Assembly (NCBI GenBank): GCA_036873755.1
Contig: JAVTVY010018673.1
Location: 1-64,000 of the forward strand
Source: Hanleya hanleyi
Lineage: Eukaryota > Mollusca > Polyplacophora > Lepidopleurida > Hanleyidae
DNA length: 64,000 nt
Reading direction: 5' to 3'
Under the pieces are notes generated by a model that searched no databases, was not told the origin of the DNA, and saw only the letters and a program-made list of their open reading frames with translations. Positions 14,871 through 26,200 of this stretch are shown in pieces. How positions within the stretch are numbered: the first letter of the stretch is position 1; the number at the start of each line of letters is the position of its first letter. The translations under genes and the position numbers were made by a program.

Positions 14871-15535
14871 TACATAACATGTATATTGCCGCCATCTTGT
14901 ACCCAGCAATCCCACACATGTGGCCGCCATCTTGTACCCAACACACACACACACACACATTAGGCCGCCATCTTGTACCCAGCACCTACACATGTGGCCG
15001 CCATCTTGTACCCAGCACTGTACCCATTGACCCCAACACGCACATGTGGCCGCCATCTTGTACCCAGCACACACACACATTAGGCCGCCATCTTGTACCC
15101 AGCACCTACACATGTGGCCGCCATCTTGTACCCAGCACACATTGTACCCATTCACCCCAACACACACATGTGGCCGCCATCTTGTACCCAGCACACACAT
15201 GTGGCCGCCATCTTGTACCCAGCACCTACACATTAGGCCGCCATCTTGTACCCAGCACACATTGTACCCAGTCACCCCAACACACACACATGTGGCCGCC
15301 ATCTTGTACCCAGCACACACACACACACATGTGGCCGCCATCTTGTACCCAGCACACACACACATGTGGCCGCCATCTTGTACCCAGCACACACACACAT
15401 GTGGCCGCCATCTTGTACCCAGCACACACACACATGTGGCCGCCATCTTGTACCCAGCACACACACACACACACATGTGGCCGCCATCTTGTACCCAGCA
15501 CACACACACACGCATGCGCACACACACCATTGTGA
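14871..15535. promoter_or_regulatory. YY1-like/E-box/CA repeat array upstream of CARD-PC4 (16 copies)
   Basis: I count sixteen copies of GCCGCCATCTTGTACCC, separated by (CA)n and usually preceded by CACATGTGG, which contains the palindromic E-box CACATGTG. Spacing is about 34-56 bp. The array begins just upstream of the CARD-PC4 TATA box. Long frames through it on both strands are repeat artefacts. A CRE-like TGACGTCA and GCGCATGCGC follow at 15530-15565. Confidence 0.8.
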
Positions 15536-15599
15536 CGTCATCACAAGTTCTGCGCATGCGCAGTGAAGCGCTATTACGCGAATTTACGCATTGCATACT

Positions 15600-15968
15600 A
15601 CTGTCATCAGTACAAGTAGTAGCGAAAGTACATGTACTATGTGCCTATACATGTACTATGTGCCTGTACATGTAATCTGTCCTTATACATATACTCTACC
15701 AATTGACATTTTTCTTGTCCATGTACTTGTACTCTTGCGGGAACAGCACAGTATCCTGATAATATATACATCGCGGTGATGTGGCGTTAGTCAGTTTATC
15801 TGGCTACTACTTCACACATTTATCGTTTTGAATTTTTCTTAATTGTAAGAAATTACATATCAGACTGTATGTTTGTTGTCCATAATAATAACCTAAGTAT
15901 GTATGACCAGTTATATCCGGGGACCTTTGTTTTACATCCGGGACCTCATCTTACATCCGGGGTTTTCA
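15600..15968. other. No gene; ACATGTAC-rich short repeats
   Basis: 15620-15690 repeats TACATGTACTATGTGCCT-like sequence. Nothing else recognised. The viral right end may lie in or beyond this region; without the left terminal repeat it cannot be fixed. Confidence 0.4.
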
Positions 15969-15984
15969 TTGTTTTACATCCGGA

Positions 15985-16272
15985 TGCTACAATATATGTC
16001 TTGTATTATACAATATATGTCTTGTATTATACAATATCTGTCCTGTATTATTCAATATCCGTCCTGTATTATACAATATATGTCCTGTATTATTCAATAT
16101 CTGTCCTGTATTATATATCTGTCCTGTATTATCTGTGCTGTATTTTACAATATATGTCTTGTATTATACCATATCTGTGCTGTATCATACCATATCTCTC
16201 CTATGTTATACAATATCTGTCCTGTGCTATACAATATCTGTCCTGTATTGTACCATATATGTCCTGTATTCT
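15985..16272. repeat. Tandem repeat, ~23-bp unit (ATACAATATMTGTCCTGTATT)
   Basis: About a dozen degenerate copies of TACAATATCTGTCCTGTATT; the open frames through it are artefacts. Confidence 0.8.
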
Positions 16273-17080
16273 GACTCCACCCCACAAAAGCTTCACCTTG
16301 ACACCTCCCACGAACCATTTGGACCAATAGTGGTCTATCTCTATCCCAAACACATCCCCACGCACCCCCAAAATGCCTCCTTTCTATATTACGACCAGAC
16401 TGCGCATGCGCAGAATATTGAAAACGGACGATACATTAGTTCAATCGGATGCTCCTCCACGAGAGCTTCAAAATAAAACCTCTTGCGACACCATCGGACC
16501 ACTAAGGGCTCACCTAGACCCCAAAATGGCCACCCAGCACCATTTACCCACTACGCATGCGCGCAGTGACTTTTTAAAAAAATTAACCGCTTAGCTTCGG
16601 GACCCCGCCCATCGTGTTCTACGTGGTGAAACGTGAGAAACAAGATCCCACAACCCATATCGCAATGAACATGTGTGAATTGCCAAGTATGGACCTATCC
16701 ACTGAACCATTAGGCCTATAGGCCTATCCATACCTCCGTGAACTTTTCGAAAAATTTCACCGCTTAGCTTCGGGAACCCGCCCATGTGTTCTACGTGGTG
16801 AGACGTGAAAAACAAGGCCCCACAACCCATAGTAAAATCCACAAAAAAATGACCACCCATATGGGCATTTTCCCGTACAGATGCAAATGTGCGAATCAGG
16901 CCCTATTTTAGGGGTAAAGTCCTTGTTCCGCTTTTTATGTTTTCGGGACAAATCCTAATTGTACATACACCCACCAATGACTTGATCGCCCTGGAGGAGC
17001 GCTTCACTTTGACACCTCACTCAACCCAATCGGTCCACTAGGGGGCCCTCTCGCTCCCAAAATGTCCCGAAGATTGCCGG
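16273..17080 (-). repeat. Inverted relatives of the 12.7-13.1 kb repeat, with NRF1-like palindromes
   Basis: Segments at 16285-16400, about 16500-16580 and 17000-17065 match the complement of the 12745-13130 unit (for example GACACCTCACTCAACCCA and CCACTAGGGGGCC). They contain TGCGCATGCGCA at 16393 and CGCATGCGCG near 16554. 16590-16860 holds two copies of a CGCTTAGCTTCGGGA unit. No gene seen. Confidence 0.5.
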
Positions 17081-17597
17081 AGAATTTCCCTCAGCTCTCC
17101 GCGTATTTGGGACTACTTTTTCTGTCCGCGGAGGCTTTTTTCCGCGACTGCATCACCGCCGACGGCTTCACCGCGGAAGAATACATGCCCCAAAGGTCAC
17201 GTGACCGGAAGTGACGTCACCATGTCAACCACTTGGCCTGCGCAGTGACCTGTAAAAATTGGAACTCTTCTGTGTTCGGAGGTAGTTTTTTTCTCCCCAA
17301 TATGCTAATTTTTTAGGTCCAAGGTCAAGTTGCGTTAATATCAGTTTTATATACTACTCAAGCAGTACGGAAAGCAGCAAACAACATGAGATTTGGACTA
17401 TTACAGAAACAATATATGATACCGTTGATACTGCCCCCTATTTCACTATTAATAAGTGAGAAAAAAGGCTGTAAAATGTTATATAGAAATCTCTTGACCT
17501 TTAGATTTACTTTACTAAACAGTTCTTGAAAAAAATTATAGTGATTCGGAGTGGTATATATGGAATAATAATGTAACAAAGAGATGGGAAATATAAA
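17081..17597. other. No recognised gene
   Basis: Unique-looking sequence with CCGCGGA motifs at 17135-17180. The right part is the degenerate upstream continuation of the LINE remnant. Confidence 0.3.
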
Positions 17598-18033
17598 TGG
17601 TTTCGATACAGAATTATTAACCGAATATTGACTACCAACATTTTTGCACATAAACTTTACCCTGATATATCTAACTTATGTACATTTTGTAGCAAAGTTC
17701 CAGAGACTATTATTCATCTCTTTTGGGAATGTGAACATATCTACCCTTGGTGGAGTTTACTGCAAAATTAGTTCGCTTCGGCGGTTGTTCCAATTATATT
17801 TTCTCCAGAAAAAGTTATACTTGGTCTTTTACAACCCAGAAATCAGCCACTCAACTACTGTATTTCTATTATTAAACTTTCTATATATAAAATGAAAGTA
17901 GTTAAAAATCCCTTGGTTGAAAAGTGTTCAAAACGCTTTAAATGTGCGTACGAAACCGATAAATATTTCCAGTATAAGAACTGCGAATTTTACCAGTATT
18001 GGTCATCGCTGCATTTACTGTTTAGACTCTTAT
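17598..18033 (+). pseudogene. LINE ORF2 C-terminal remnant with zf-RVT zinc knuckle
   Basis: The plus frame from 17598 reads WFRYRIINRILTTNIFAHKL, then LCTFCSKVPETIIHLFWECE and YPWW. This is the C-x2-C...H-L-F-W-E-C motif of the zf-RVT region at the end of non-LTR reverse transcriptase proteins. A stop at 17769-17771 and a frame change interrupt it, and similar sequence (KVILGLLQPRNQPLNYCISI) continues to about 18033. Decayed and non-functional. Confidence 0.7.
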
Positions 18034-18830
18034 GATGTTGTTTGCGTAGATAAATCGAGGTGTAATGACGATGTATCTGTTTGTTGTATAACATGAGTTT
18101 CTAATTACAAATACAGCCATTTTTGTTTAGTACGATAAAATATTGTACGTACAATGTGTATTACCTAACAAAACCAAATAAGATATAAAAAAAAATCAGT
18201 GCTTGTTCTATGCGATTTAGTGTTAAGTCCAGCCTTGATCAGCACAATCTTAATGAATTATCAGTTTCATATGACATCCGCCTTTCTTTTTCGATAAAAA
18301 CGCGGAAATGGCCGCGTCCGGCACCCACAACTTCAAATAATTCAACTTACGCATCGACGGACGAATTGGTCTTTTCTTTCAGAGGAGTTAGAAGTTGAAT
18401 TTGACGAAAAATTACGAGACTATGGGTAAATTAGATCACCAATATTTTAGAGGGGGGGGGAGAGTGACCTCTTCTATTTCGATTCTACGTTGATTTTTTA
18501 ACAAGCGCTGATCAGCATTAATTACAAAACTTGATTTCAAATGTTCCAAATGTATATGTTCACCACACAGCGAATATCACTGCTTTATTTATTAGATTCT
18601 TATGTCGATCGTTTAGCCAATGTTTATTATTTTAGCCCATATACAATAAAACTTATCGGTCTATCTCTCTGTGTTATCTGTGTAATCTTTGTGGTATGCC
18701 GCTGGTCCCTATAATATTCATGAATCCGCCTGATAATAACTAGAGTTTAGCGGCGATCTCTCTTGTGTTGGAGGTACGATTATCACCGTATGAATATGCA
18801 TGATTATGAGACATGCGCAGTCATGTACTT
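18034..18830. other. No recognised gene
   Basis: AT-rich sequence with a G9 run near 18451. Nothing recognised. Confidence 0.3.
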
Positions 18831-19232
18831 CGCTCTATCGCTCTATCGCTATCGCTCTATCGCTCTATCGCCATCCCTCTATCGCTCTATCGCCATCGCT
18901 CTATCGTTCTATCGCTCTATCGCCATCGCTCTATCGCCATCGCTCTATCGCTCTATCGCTCTATCGCCATCGCTCTATCGCCATCGCTCTATCGCTCTAT
19001 CGCCATCGCTCTATCGCTCTATCGCTCTATCGCCATCGCTCTATCGCTCTATCGCCATCGCTCTATCGCTCTATCGCCATCGCTCTATCGCTCTATCGCC
19101 ATAGCTCTATCGCTCTATCGCTCTATCGCCATAGCTCTATCGCTCTATCGCTCTATCGCTCTATCGCTCTATCGCCATCGCTCTATCGCTCTATCGCCAT
19201 CGCTCTATCGCTCTATCGCTCCATCGCTCTGT
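18831..19232. repeat. Minisatellite of CTCTATCG / CCATCG units
   Basis: About 400 bp of alternating CGCTCTATCG and CGCCATCG. Frames encoding SLYRSIAL-type repeats are artefacts. Confidence 0.95.
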
Positions 19233-19290
19233 TTTTTGACGTACGATGGCGAAGTGACGATGGCCCCTCTCGGCCACCATACAACAGACT

Positions 19291-20085
19291 CCATCATGGG
19301 TTTCGGACCGGCAGCTTGGAAACGCTCCCTGGCGACCAGAAAGGTCATTACATTCGGTGAGTAGGGTGGGCCAGACGCACCGAAATGTCAGGGTGCTCGT
19401 AAATATTAAGAACTTGGAAAAGTTCAAAGTGCAACACGAAATGTTGTAATTTATTATACCGGTAATTATCAAGCATTGTAAACTTTGATAAATAATTATA
19501 CTTATTGCTTTTTTCAGCATTTTACTTTGATTTACATTTAAAACCTAACCTATTTAGTACAAATATATATTTTTTACACTATGACACTGCAGTTAATCTT
19601 AATTACATGCAATAAATAATTGCAGATTTTAAAAATCAAGTCATTATCACCTTAATTTCTGGAGGAAAGTTAGTAATTTTTTTCACAATATCTTAACATA
19701 CAATATAAGACATTACCCTTCTGGTCTTCCATATAAAAAAAAATAGGCCACGAGGTGGAGCCCATGGTCACGTGCCACCATTTCCTTGGCAGACGACAGA
19801 AAAAAATGAGGCTATGGAGAGATCCCTACTACATCGTGAACAGAAGCTATGGCCTATTATTCAAGTCTCTAAAAGTGGCATTAGCAAATAGAGCATTTAT
19901 ATAGGCTGTGTAAAGGTTTCGGTAGATATTTACCGCGTCAAAACGAATTTTCAGCATTTTCTCTAACAACCCACAAGCAATCACCCACCAGCGTTTAGAG
20001 CCCCAGAAATGACGCCACTCACCGTGCGCGATCACGTGATAATAACACTGAATGATGGCAGGTCCGAAACCCATGACGGTCCATG
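19291..20085. mobile_element. Possible DNA-transposon remnant bounded by inverted repeats
   Basis: CATCATGGGTTTCGGACCGG at 19293 is mirrored by the complement of GGTCCGAAACCCATGACGG at about 20063-20081. The inner 750 bp are AT-rich and non-coding. No clear target duplication found. Confidence 0.4.
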
Positions 20086-20148
20086 GGCGTCGCTAGGAAA
20101 ACACAGTAATAGTGCTTTGGGCCGATATACCGCGTAGGCTAACCCAGT

Positions 20149-21202
20149 GGCGTCGGAACGTAATTGAAAGTGGGGGACCACTATCACAGCTCAATAGGCG
20201 GGGGTCCAGGGGCCGCCTATGCCCCGGAAGCTCCGGGGTTCTAGATTGCCAAAGATGCGTTCTGAACGTTTTTCCGGAAATAAAACTGATATTCTATTTT
20301 CACGGTTTGCTTTTTCGCAATTATAAAGCATGCATCGATATTGAAAACATCGCACCTCATGCCTTCATCCATTTGACGTTCTAGTTATATGTAAAACATA
20401 CAAAACGATGACTTTTAGTTCTTGGGAGGCAAACCAATATGCCTACAGATACGATTCAGTCACACAAAGATAAAACAAGAAAATCCTCACGGCCCAACAG
20501 GCGAGGGTCCACGAGCCGTTTAGGCCCGGAAGCTCCGAAGTTCCAGATATCCAGAGACGCGTTCTAAGAGTTTTCCCAGAAATAAATTCGAACGTAATGT
20601 ATGCAGATTTATGGTTCTATTTTCACGCATGTTTCGCATTTATAAGCACTCATCGATATTGAAAAAATCATACTTCATGCCTGAATCCATTCGACTTTTT
20701 AGTTATATTTATCACATAAAAAAAAACACATAAAAAAACGATGACCTTTACATCATGGGACATTAGAACCAATATGATAGCGATTCATTTACACAAAGCT
20801 AAAATGAGCGATCCTCACAGCCTGACATGCGAGGGTCCAGGGGCCGCCTAGGCCCCGGAAGCTCCGGGGTCTCCGGTTGCTGGAGATGCGTTTTACCCGT
20901 TTTCCCGGAAACAAATCTGAACACAATGTATATAGATTTATGGTTCTATTTTCACATTTGTTTCGCATAAACCCGCATCGATATTGAAGATATGCCGGAC
21001 TCCATTTGACTTCCTGGATTGACACAAACAAAACGGGCCTATAACGCACCACTACACGTCCTGGCACTCTATCTGTAATTTTTATGTGGGGACATGGTCA
21101 GTTAGGGATGCTAAAAAGTGGGTGGCCAAAAGCTATTCGGGCCCCCCTAAATCAAAAGTGGGGGGGGGGGGAGGCTGGCCCCTCCGCTTCCGACGCCACT
21201 GT
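20149..21202. mobile_element. Non-autonomous DNA transposon (1,054 bp) with CAGTGGCGTCGGAA termini
   Basis: CAGTGGCGTCGGAA at 20149 is mirrored by TTCCGACGCCACTG ending at 21202. TAACC flanks both sides, a candidate 5-bp target duplication. Inside are three ~320-bp units, each with GTCCAGGGGCCGCC-like, GGAAGCTCCGGGG-like and TTTTCCCGGAAA-like blocks. A related inverted fragment sits at 47535-47600. No transposase frame. Confidence 0.7.
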
Positions 21203-22440
21203 AACCATGTTAAAATGATTAAAACTAAACATCATCATATCACTTTACGATCCATATGTCATTTCATGACTGTGAACATTAAACTTTTGCTGAAAATATC
21301 ATAATAATATTGTGTAGAATATCAAACTATGTATCATGGACTATATCTCGTGGCCATGGTGAAATACTGACTAGAAAAATAAAACTAATATCACTCATTA
21401 AAACGTGGCCATGGTAAAATACTGACTAGAAAAAAAATTAAACTGATATATTTTCCGGAAATGAAATATCACGAATGTAGTATAGCCTTCAGCAAAGTTT
21501 ACATATACAGCTTTCAGTTTATTGCCCGTTTTGCACTTCGCCAACGGTAGACCGAGGCTGTCGATGCTTCATTATCACCCTACTGAATCGACAAGTGTGA
21601 TTATAGGTGAATGCACCAGTCCATTTGTCATGCGACCATGAACTGTAGGTTGAATCACTTCACATTGAAGCCGCATAACAGCTGCAATGTTATAATGAGG
21701 CAACATATATCAGATATGTCGACAGTCCATTGTAGCTACCATTTGTCTTGGCAACAGTCCATTTGGCGAATCATTAGATCAGACGATGTGCTCTCTGTGC
21801 ATCATTCACAAGTGCATGTTGACCTACAATGGACTGTCGATCGGTCCGATGATGATACAATGGACTGTCGTAATATCAGACAGACAGAGAATATACTATT
21901 AATGGTTCATATTCCTCTTAAACACACACAAGTGGAAGGAATCGAGAGATGAATGAGTCAGTGATACATGAGGCAGGTAGTAAGTTCCCACGTGTTCATT
22001 TTGTGCTCATTTCCTCACACTATAATTCGATGCTAATACCTACAATATGGACTGTCTACCCAACACCTAAAAACACCTCTCGCCGCAAAAATGTTTAAAA
22101 TTTTTGTTAACTTGAAATAGTAATAACCCTACGTTTGGTGACAATATAGTACGATATTTCTCCTTCAAAATATGACTGGACACCAGTAACCATACCTGTC
22201 ATCGATATGCTGAAAATCGTTCATTTTCGGCTGTGGTCACTGTCGTCTGGTCAGACACACGCCCACGCTTGATAACGAAAGCACTGGAAAACCTACCATT
22301 GACTGTAATTTGACACGTGACCGGCGGTTTTCACCTATAATCATACTTGTTGATTCAGTAGGGTGATTATCAAATCCACACGCATCGAGCAGAAGCTCAA
22401 TCCATTGTTGCGTCACTACTGGAACGGAGCATGCTTACGA
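21203..22440. other. No recognised gene; short repeats
   Basis: GTGGCCATGGT(A/G)AAATACTGACTAGAAAAA occurs twice near 21351 and 21407. Several CAGTCCAT(T) motifs occur at 21610-21880. No coding signal. Confidence 0.4.
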
Positions 22441-22444
22441 GTTC

Positions 22445-22620
22445 GAGACAGACATTTTTTATTTCTTTCTTTTCCCTTTTGCTTTTTTTTGTTTTGTTTT
22501 TGTTTTCTCTGTTTTTTTTTGTTTTTGTTTTTTGCTTTTTCTTCTGTTTTTTTGGCGCGTCCAAAGGGGGGTCGTTCGCACCGGACGACCCCCCCCTAAC
22601 GACGCCCCTGCGGTCCGAAA
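22445..22620. repeat. T-rich tract followed by a GGGGGGTCGT...ACGACCCCCC palindrome
   Basis: 22447-22552 is almost pure T with TTTTG/TTTTC. It is followed by AAGGGGGGTCGT and its complement ACGACCCCCCC, then CTAACGACGCCCCTG, which resembles a DNA-transposon end. Probably a degraded element. Confidence 0.5.
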
Positions 22621-23151
22621 CTGATGCCGCGAGCCTGACAGTTTGTTTGTCGAGTAACTTCAGGCCACGGCACTCATACATTTCATTACCACTGGAACGT
22701 TGAAGCGTTTCAGATTGTTTTCACACTACAATCTGTGCCGCTATAAAACACATTTGAGGAGAAGGCATACGAGAGTGAGGGTGAGAGCAGTTTCACACCT
22801 TTCTTAAAGAAAAGAAAGTATAACGCCTGCCTTAATCTGACAGCTGTGATTGGTTCTCACGCAAGGAATTTAACCAAACAGGGAGAATTCCACTCCCATT
22901 TTAAAACAATCACCCTATCTTACCACAACATTTCTCCGAGTGATTCTCTCGTATCATATGCCATATCAACCACGATAAATGGCAGCCGTCTAGTGATTTC
23001 CATCCAATGGAGCCTCCCAGATTTACTCGCGTGTAATACTTTATCCACGTCATCACAATATGTGCTTAAAGGTGGAAACACTTTCACCCGTGCTGTCTGA
23101 GAATAGCCACCACGTGAAGCGGCAACAGAAAAACACAAAGTTTACAAAGTG

Positions 23152-23225
23152 ATGAAGATGATCAACTGCGAAGTTTGCTCAGCAAATCAGCACAAATACA
23201 AATGTCCCAGTTGTAGGACGAAGTA
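23152..23225 (+). CDS. ZNHIT3: ZNHIT3 exon 1 (coding part)
   Basis: ATG at 23152 (a second in-frame ATG at 23158); encodes CEVC and YKCPSCRTK; ends in phase 2 before donor GTAAGT. Confidence 0.9.
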
Positions 23226-26200
23226 GTAAGTTGAACAGGCCACGCAACTCTAGTTGCTGAGACTGATATCTCAGTCAATTTCATTCCACTGCTGTGTTGG
23301 AAACGGGTACTGGTCATTTCATACCCAAACCACTTCGTACCCACCCACTCCGTACCCAGTCGTTTTCGTACCCTAACGTTTTCGTACCCTAACCTTTTCG
23401 TACCATATACAATAAAACCTTTTCAGACTCAAGTGTACTCGTAAACATTGTGAACATGATAACTGAGGATATAAATATTAAAAAAAATATACTGTTGGAG
23501 ATGAATTTCCAACTAAAAATACTTTGTTTACAACCGATACTATGGGAGAGTCGTATATGGTGATCAGACGACTTCGTTTGTCCGCTCAGGAAGTGAATAC
23601 TGTTCACTTTGGTGTTCACGGACATACGTCATACTCGGATCTAAGATTTGTAAACTGATTAAAAGTTCTTGACAATGATCAGATCAATCAGATAAAAAAA
23701 TAAATAAATAAATAGAAGTGAAACAAAGACCATTATTCAAATTAATACATCGTTTTATTAGAATGCCGATCTCACATATATAAAAATGATCAAATGTACA
23801 GATATATTTAAGGACATGAGATATATTTCATAAACAGACAGATTCACAGATATCAAAGAAGAGAACATTATTACAAGATATATACTTCACAGTATGATGA
23901 TAAAATGTAAAATAAACGTATTTACGGATTTAGAACAAACATTTACAGACATACCCGGTACGTACATTTATACAAGAAGATACCGGTAAGAAAATTGTTA
24001 TAGATGGATGAATTTAATTTAGAAGTCAAGGAATATACAACCGTAAATAATAAATTTAAAAGAAATATACAACCATACCCACACAATTATACTTACACGG
24101 TTGGCCCGTTGATCTGGCTGCAGGCCCGTAAGAGTTGGGACGTTGTCTTCTCGCCATCGGTATACTCGCCCCAAAGTTTGAAGATCCTCCCCTGGTACTT
24201 CTTCCGTTGGTGGCGCTTCATCTTCTTCTCGGACACTAGTTTCATCTGAAGGGGAAGGAGGTTAGACTCTTCAAAGAGCAGGAGTAGCAAACGGTAGAAT
24301 GGGATCTGGCCTCTCCCGGCCTTCGAATTCATTGCTGCCGGCTTCATCACATCCTGTCTGGCATCATCTTTAGCCTGAAACAATATAGAAAGCACCAAAT
24401 TAAGACATTGTGCATCTGAATATGATAGAGATGTACGATAGATATTTTATCTACTTAAGTTTTAGTTTTCATTATGATATTGATATATCTGTCCGAATAG
24501 ATATACCTTTGGTATCATTCTAAGTCGCCGGGTGCTCTCAGCTGCTGGAAGAGGGGGTGGGCATAGAGGGGTAAGGGTACTGGAAGGATACCTAGGTGTC
24601 GGCACGGGGCATGCACAACATCTCCAATCCAAAAGCTCCTCTTCTCCTTTCACAATCCGTCTGTAAAACTCTCGAGTGATGCCAGTCCCACATGTACGAT
24701 ACTGCCATCGGTCGCATCCATCACACTGTAATGCCTTCTGGTGCGGTCGGACGACAGTCTTGCAGGAAACACAGAGGTCGGACATGATGAAAATTATGGA
24801 ATAGAAATGTTCGCTATAGTAATGATTCAGGCCCATCAACTCAATGTTTTATTTAAATTTCACGGTACATTTCTTCGTTCATTTAAGATCTTATGCGGCG
24901 CTAGATATTAAAATAAATAATAAATAACAATGAGAGAGCAGAGAGAGATATAAATAGAAGTAAAGAAGAATCGCTATGTACAAGTTGGTAAGTCTGTTAT
25001 TGGTTAGGTTATACTGATAAATAATGTGTTCGTTATAATCGCGTGGATGATTCCTTTGCCTTGGTACCCCATTCGTACGCACAAAGCCGTCCAGAAAAAA
25101 CTGGGAGAACCATGTATGTCTTCAGGAGTTTTCGAGACGACTTCCCTAACGACGCCCTTGGGGTCATGGTGGGTTCTTCCAGAAATCTATTATAGGGGAT
25201 TATCGCCGAGTATCGTGAATAGCAGTGGGTAAATCACCCTGATTGTAATGAACGAGTAGGCGATTAACGGGATTAACGGGAAAGGATTACGGTACCTCGT
25301 TAATTGTCTGATCACACATACATTTTTATGGACTGGTGAATATTTTTCAAGTTTTAACAATCGATACAAAATATCTTATCGTTTTAAAATTGATTATTTG
25401 GAAAATAACATACGAAACAAATATTCTGAATCTTTCCAACAAGAACAGAAGGAAAATGGAAATGAAGCATGTTTTCTTGTGTCGTTTCCCGCCCACAGAA
25501 TGCACTGTGCTGCCGGTATGCCAAGTTGAGTCGTCAATGCAGTAGTCTTCGTAAGTTATGTGTATTTTTCGTCTAATATTTCTTAATTATTCTCCTACAA
25601 GTTACGCATAATTTCTACAATAATTATGCAGACATTCAGCTGTCTGGTAATATAGTTTATGATATAAGATAACTAATATAAGATATGGTACGAAAACGTC
25701 TGGGTACGAAAAGGTTAGGGTACGAAAATGACTGGGTACGAAACGGTTAGGGTCGAATCGGTTTGGGTACGAAATGACATGTATCCTTGGAAACGGGGGT
25801 CTTTTTGGTCTCCGCACAGCCACCTGTTCACGGGCTCCAACTATACACAACAAAGAATTGTAAAAACACATCTCATTTTGGCCATCTTTTCAACTGCTGA
25901 GTTGATGAAGATTCCATCTGTTCTCAGTCCTGTTATGGAGAGATAAGATGCAGTCCACAACTTTAGCATGTCTGCCCGGTATTGGACACTTTTTATGAAT
26001 AAGAGTCTGCAGGTCGGCCATGCAACCACGTATGGCCGAGAAAGTAACACTGGATAAAAGACTACATCTTTAGTGATAAATCGTCATAAAAAAATATTGA
26101 AGAAAAAATATGGGGAGAGACTGGGAACAGTTGAAACGCAGGGACCATTCACGGTATGAAAATGCAAGTTTGTGCCCAGTTATTGGACACTTTTTCAGTG

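Larger units (their letters stand above)
23297..25797. mobile_element. MULE-like DNA element in ZNHIT3 intron 1, with TIRs and 11-bp target duplication
   Basis: TTGGAAACGGG occurs at 23297-23307 and again at 25787-25797. Immediately inside lie ~95-bp inverted repeats (23308-23405 and 25684-25786) rich in TTTCGTACCC(T)AACC units. A 9-11-bp target duplication is typical of Mutator-like elements. The ~2.48-kb body carries a PHD-finger gene on the minus strand; I do not recognise a transposase. Confidence 0.65.

Noticed and set aside
14853..15675. Long open frames on both strands encoding repeated GRHLVPST- or VQDGGHMCVC-like peptides
   Set aside because: They are translations of the YY1-like/CA repeat array; overlapping frames on both strands show no coding constraint.
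18763..19364. Frames encoding SLYRSIAL repeats
   Set aside because: Produced by the CTCTATCG minisatellite.
22397..22703. Frames rich in Lys/Asn or Phe/Leu
   Set aside because: Translations of the T-rich low-complexity tract.
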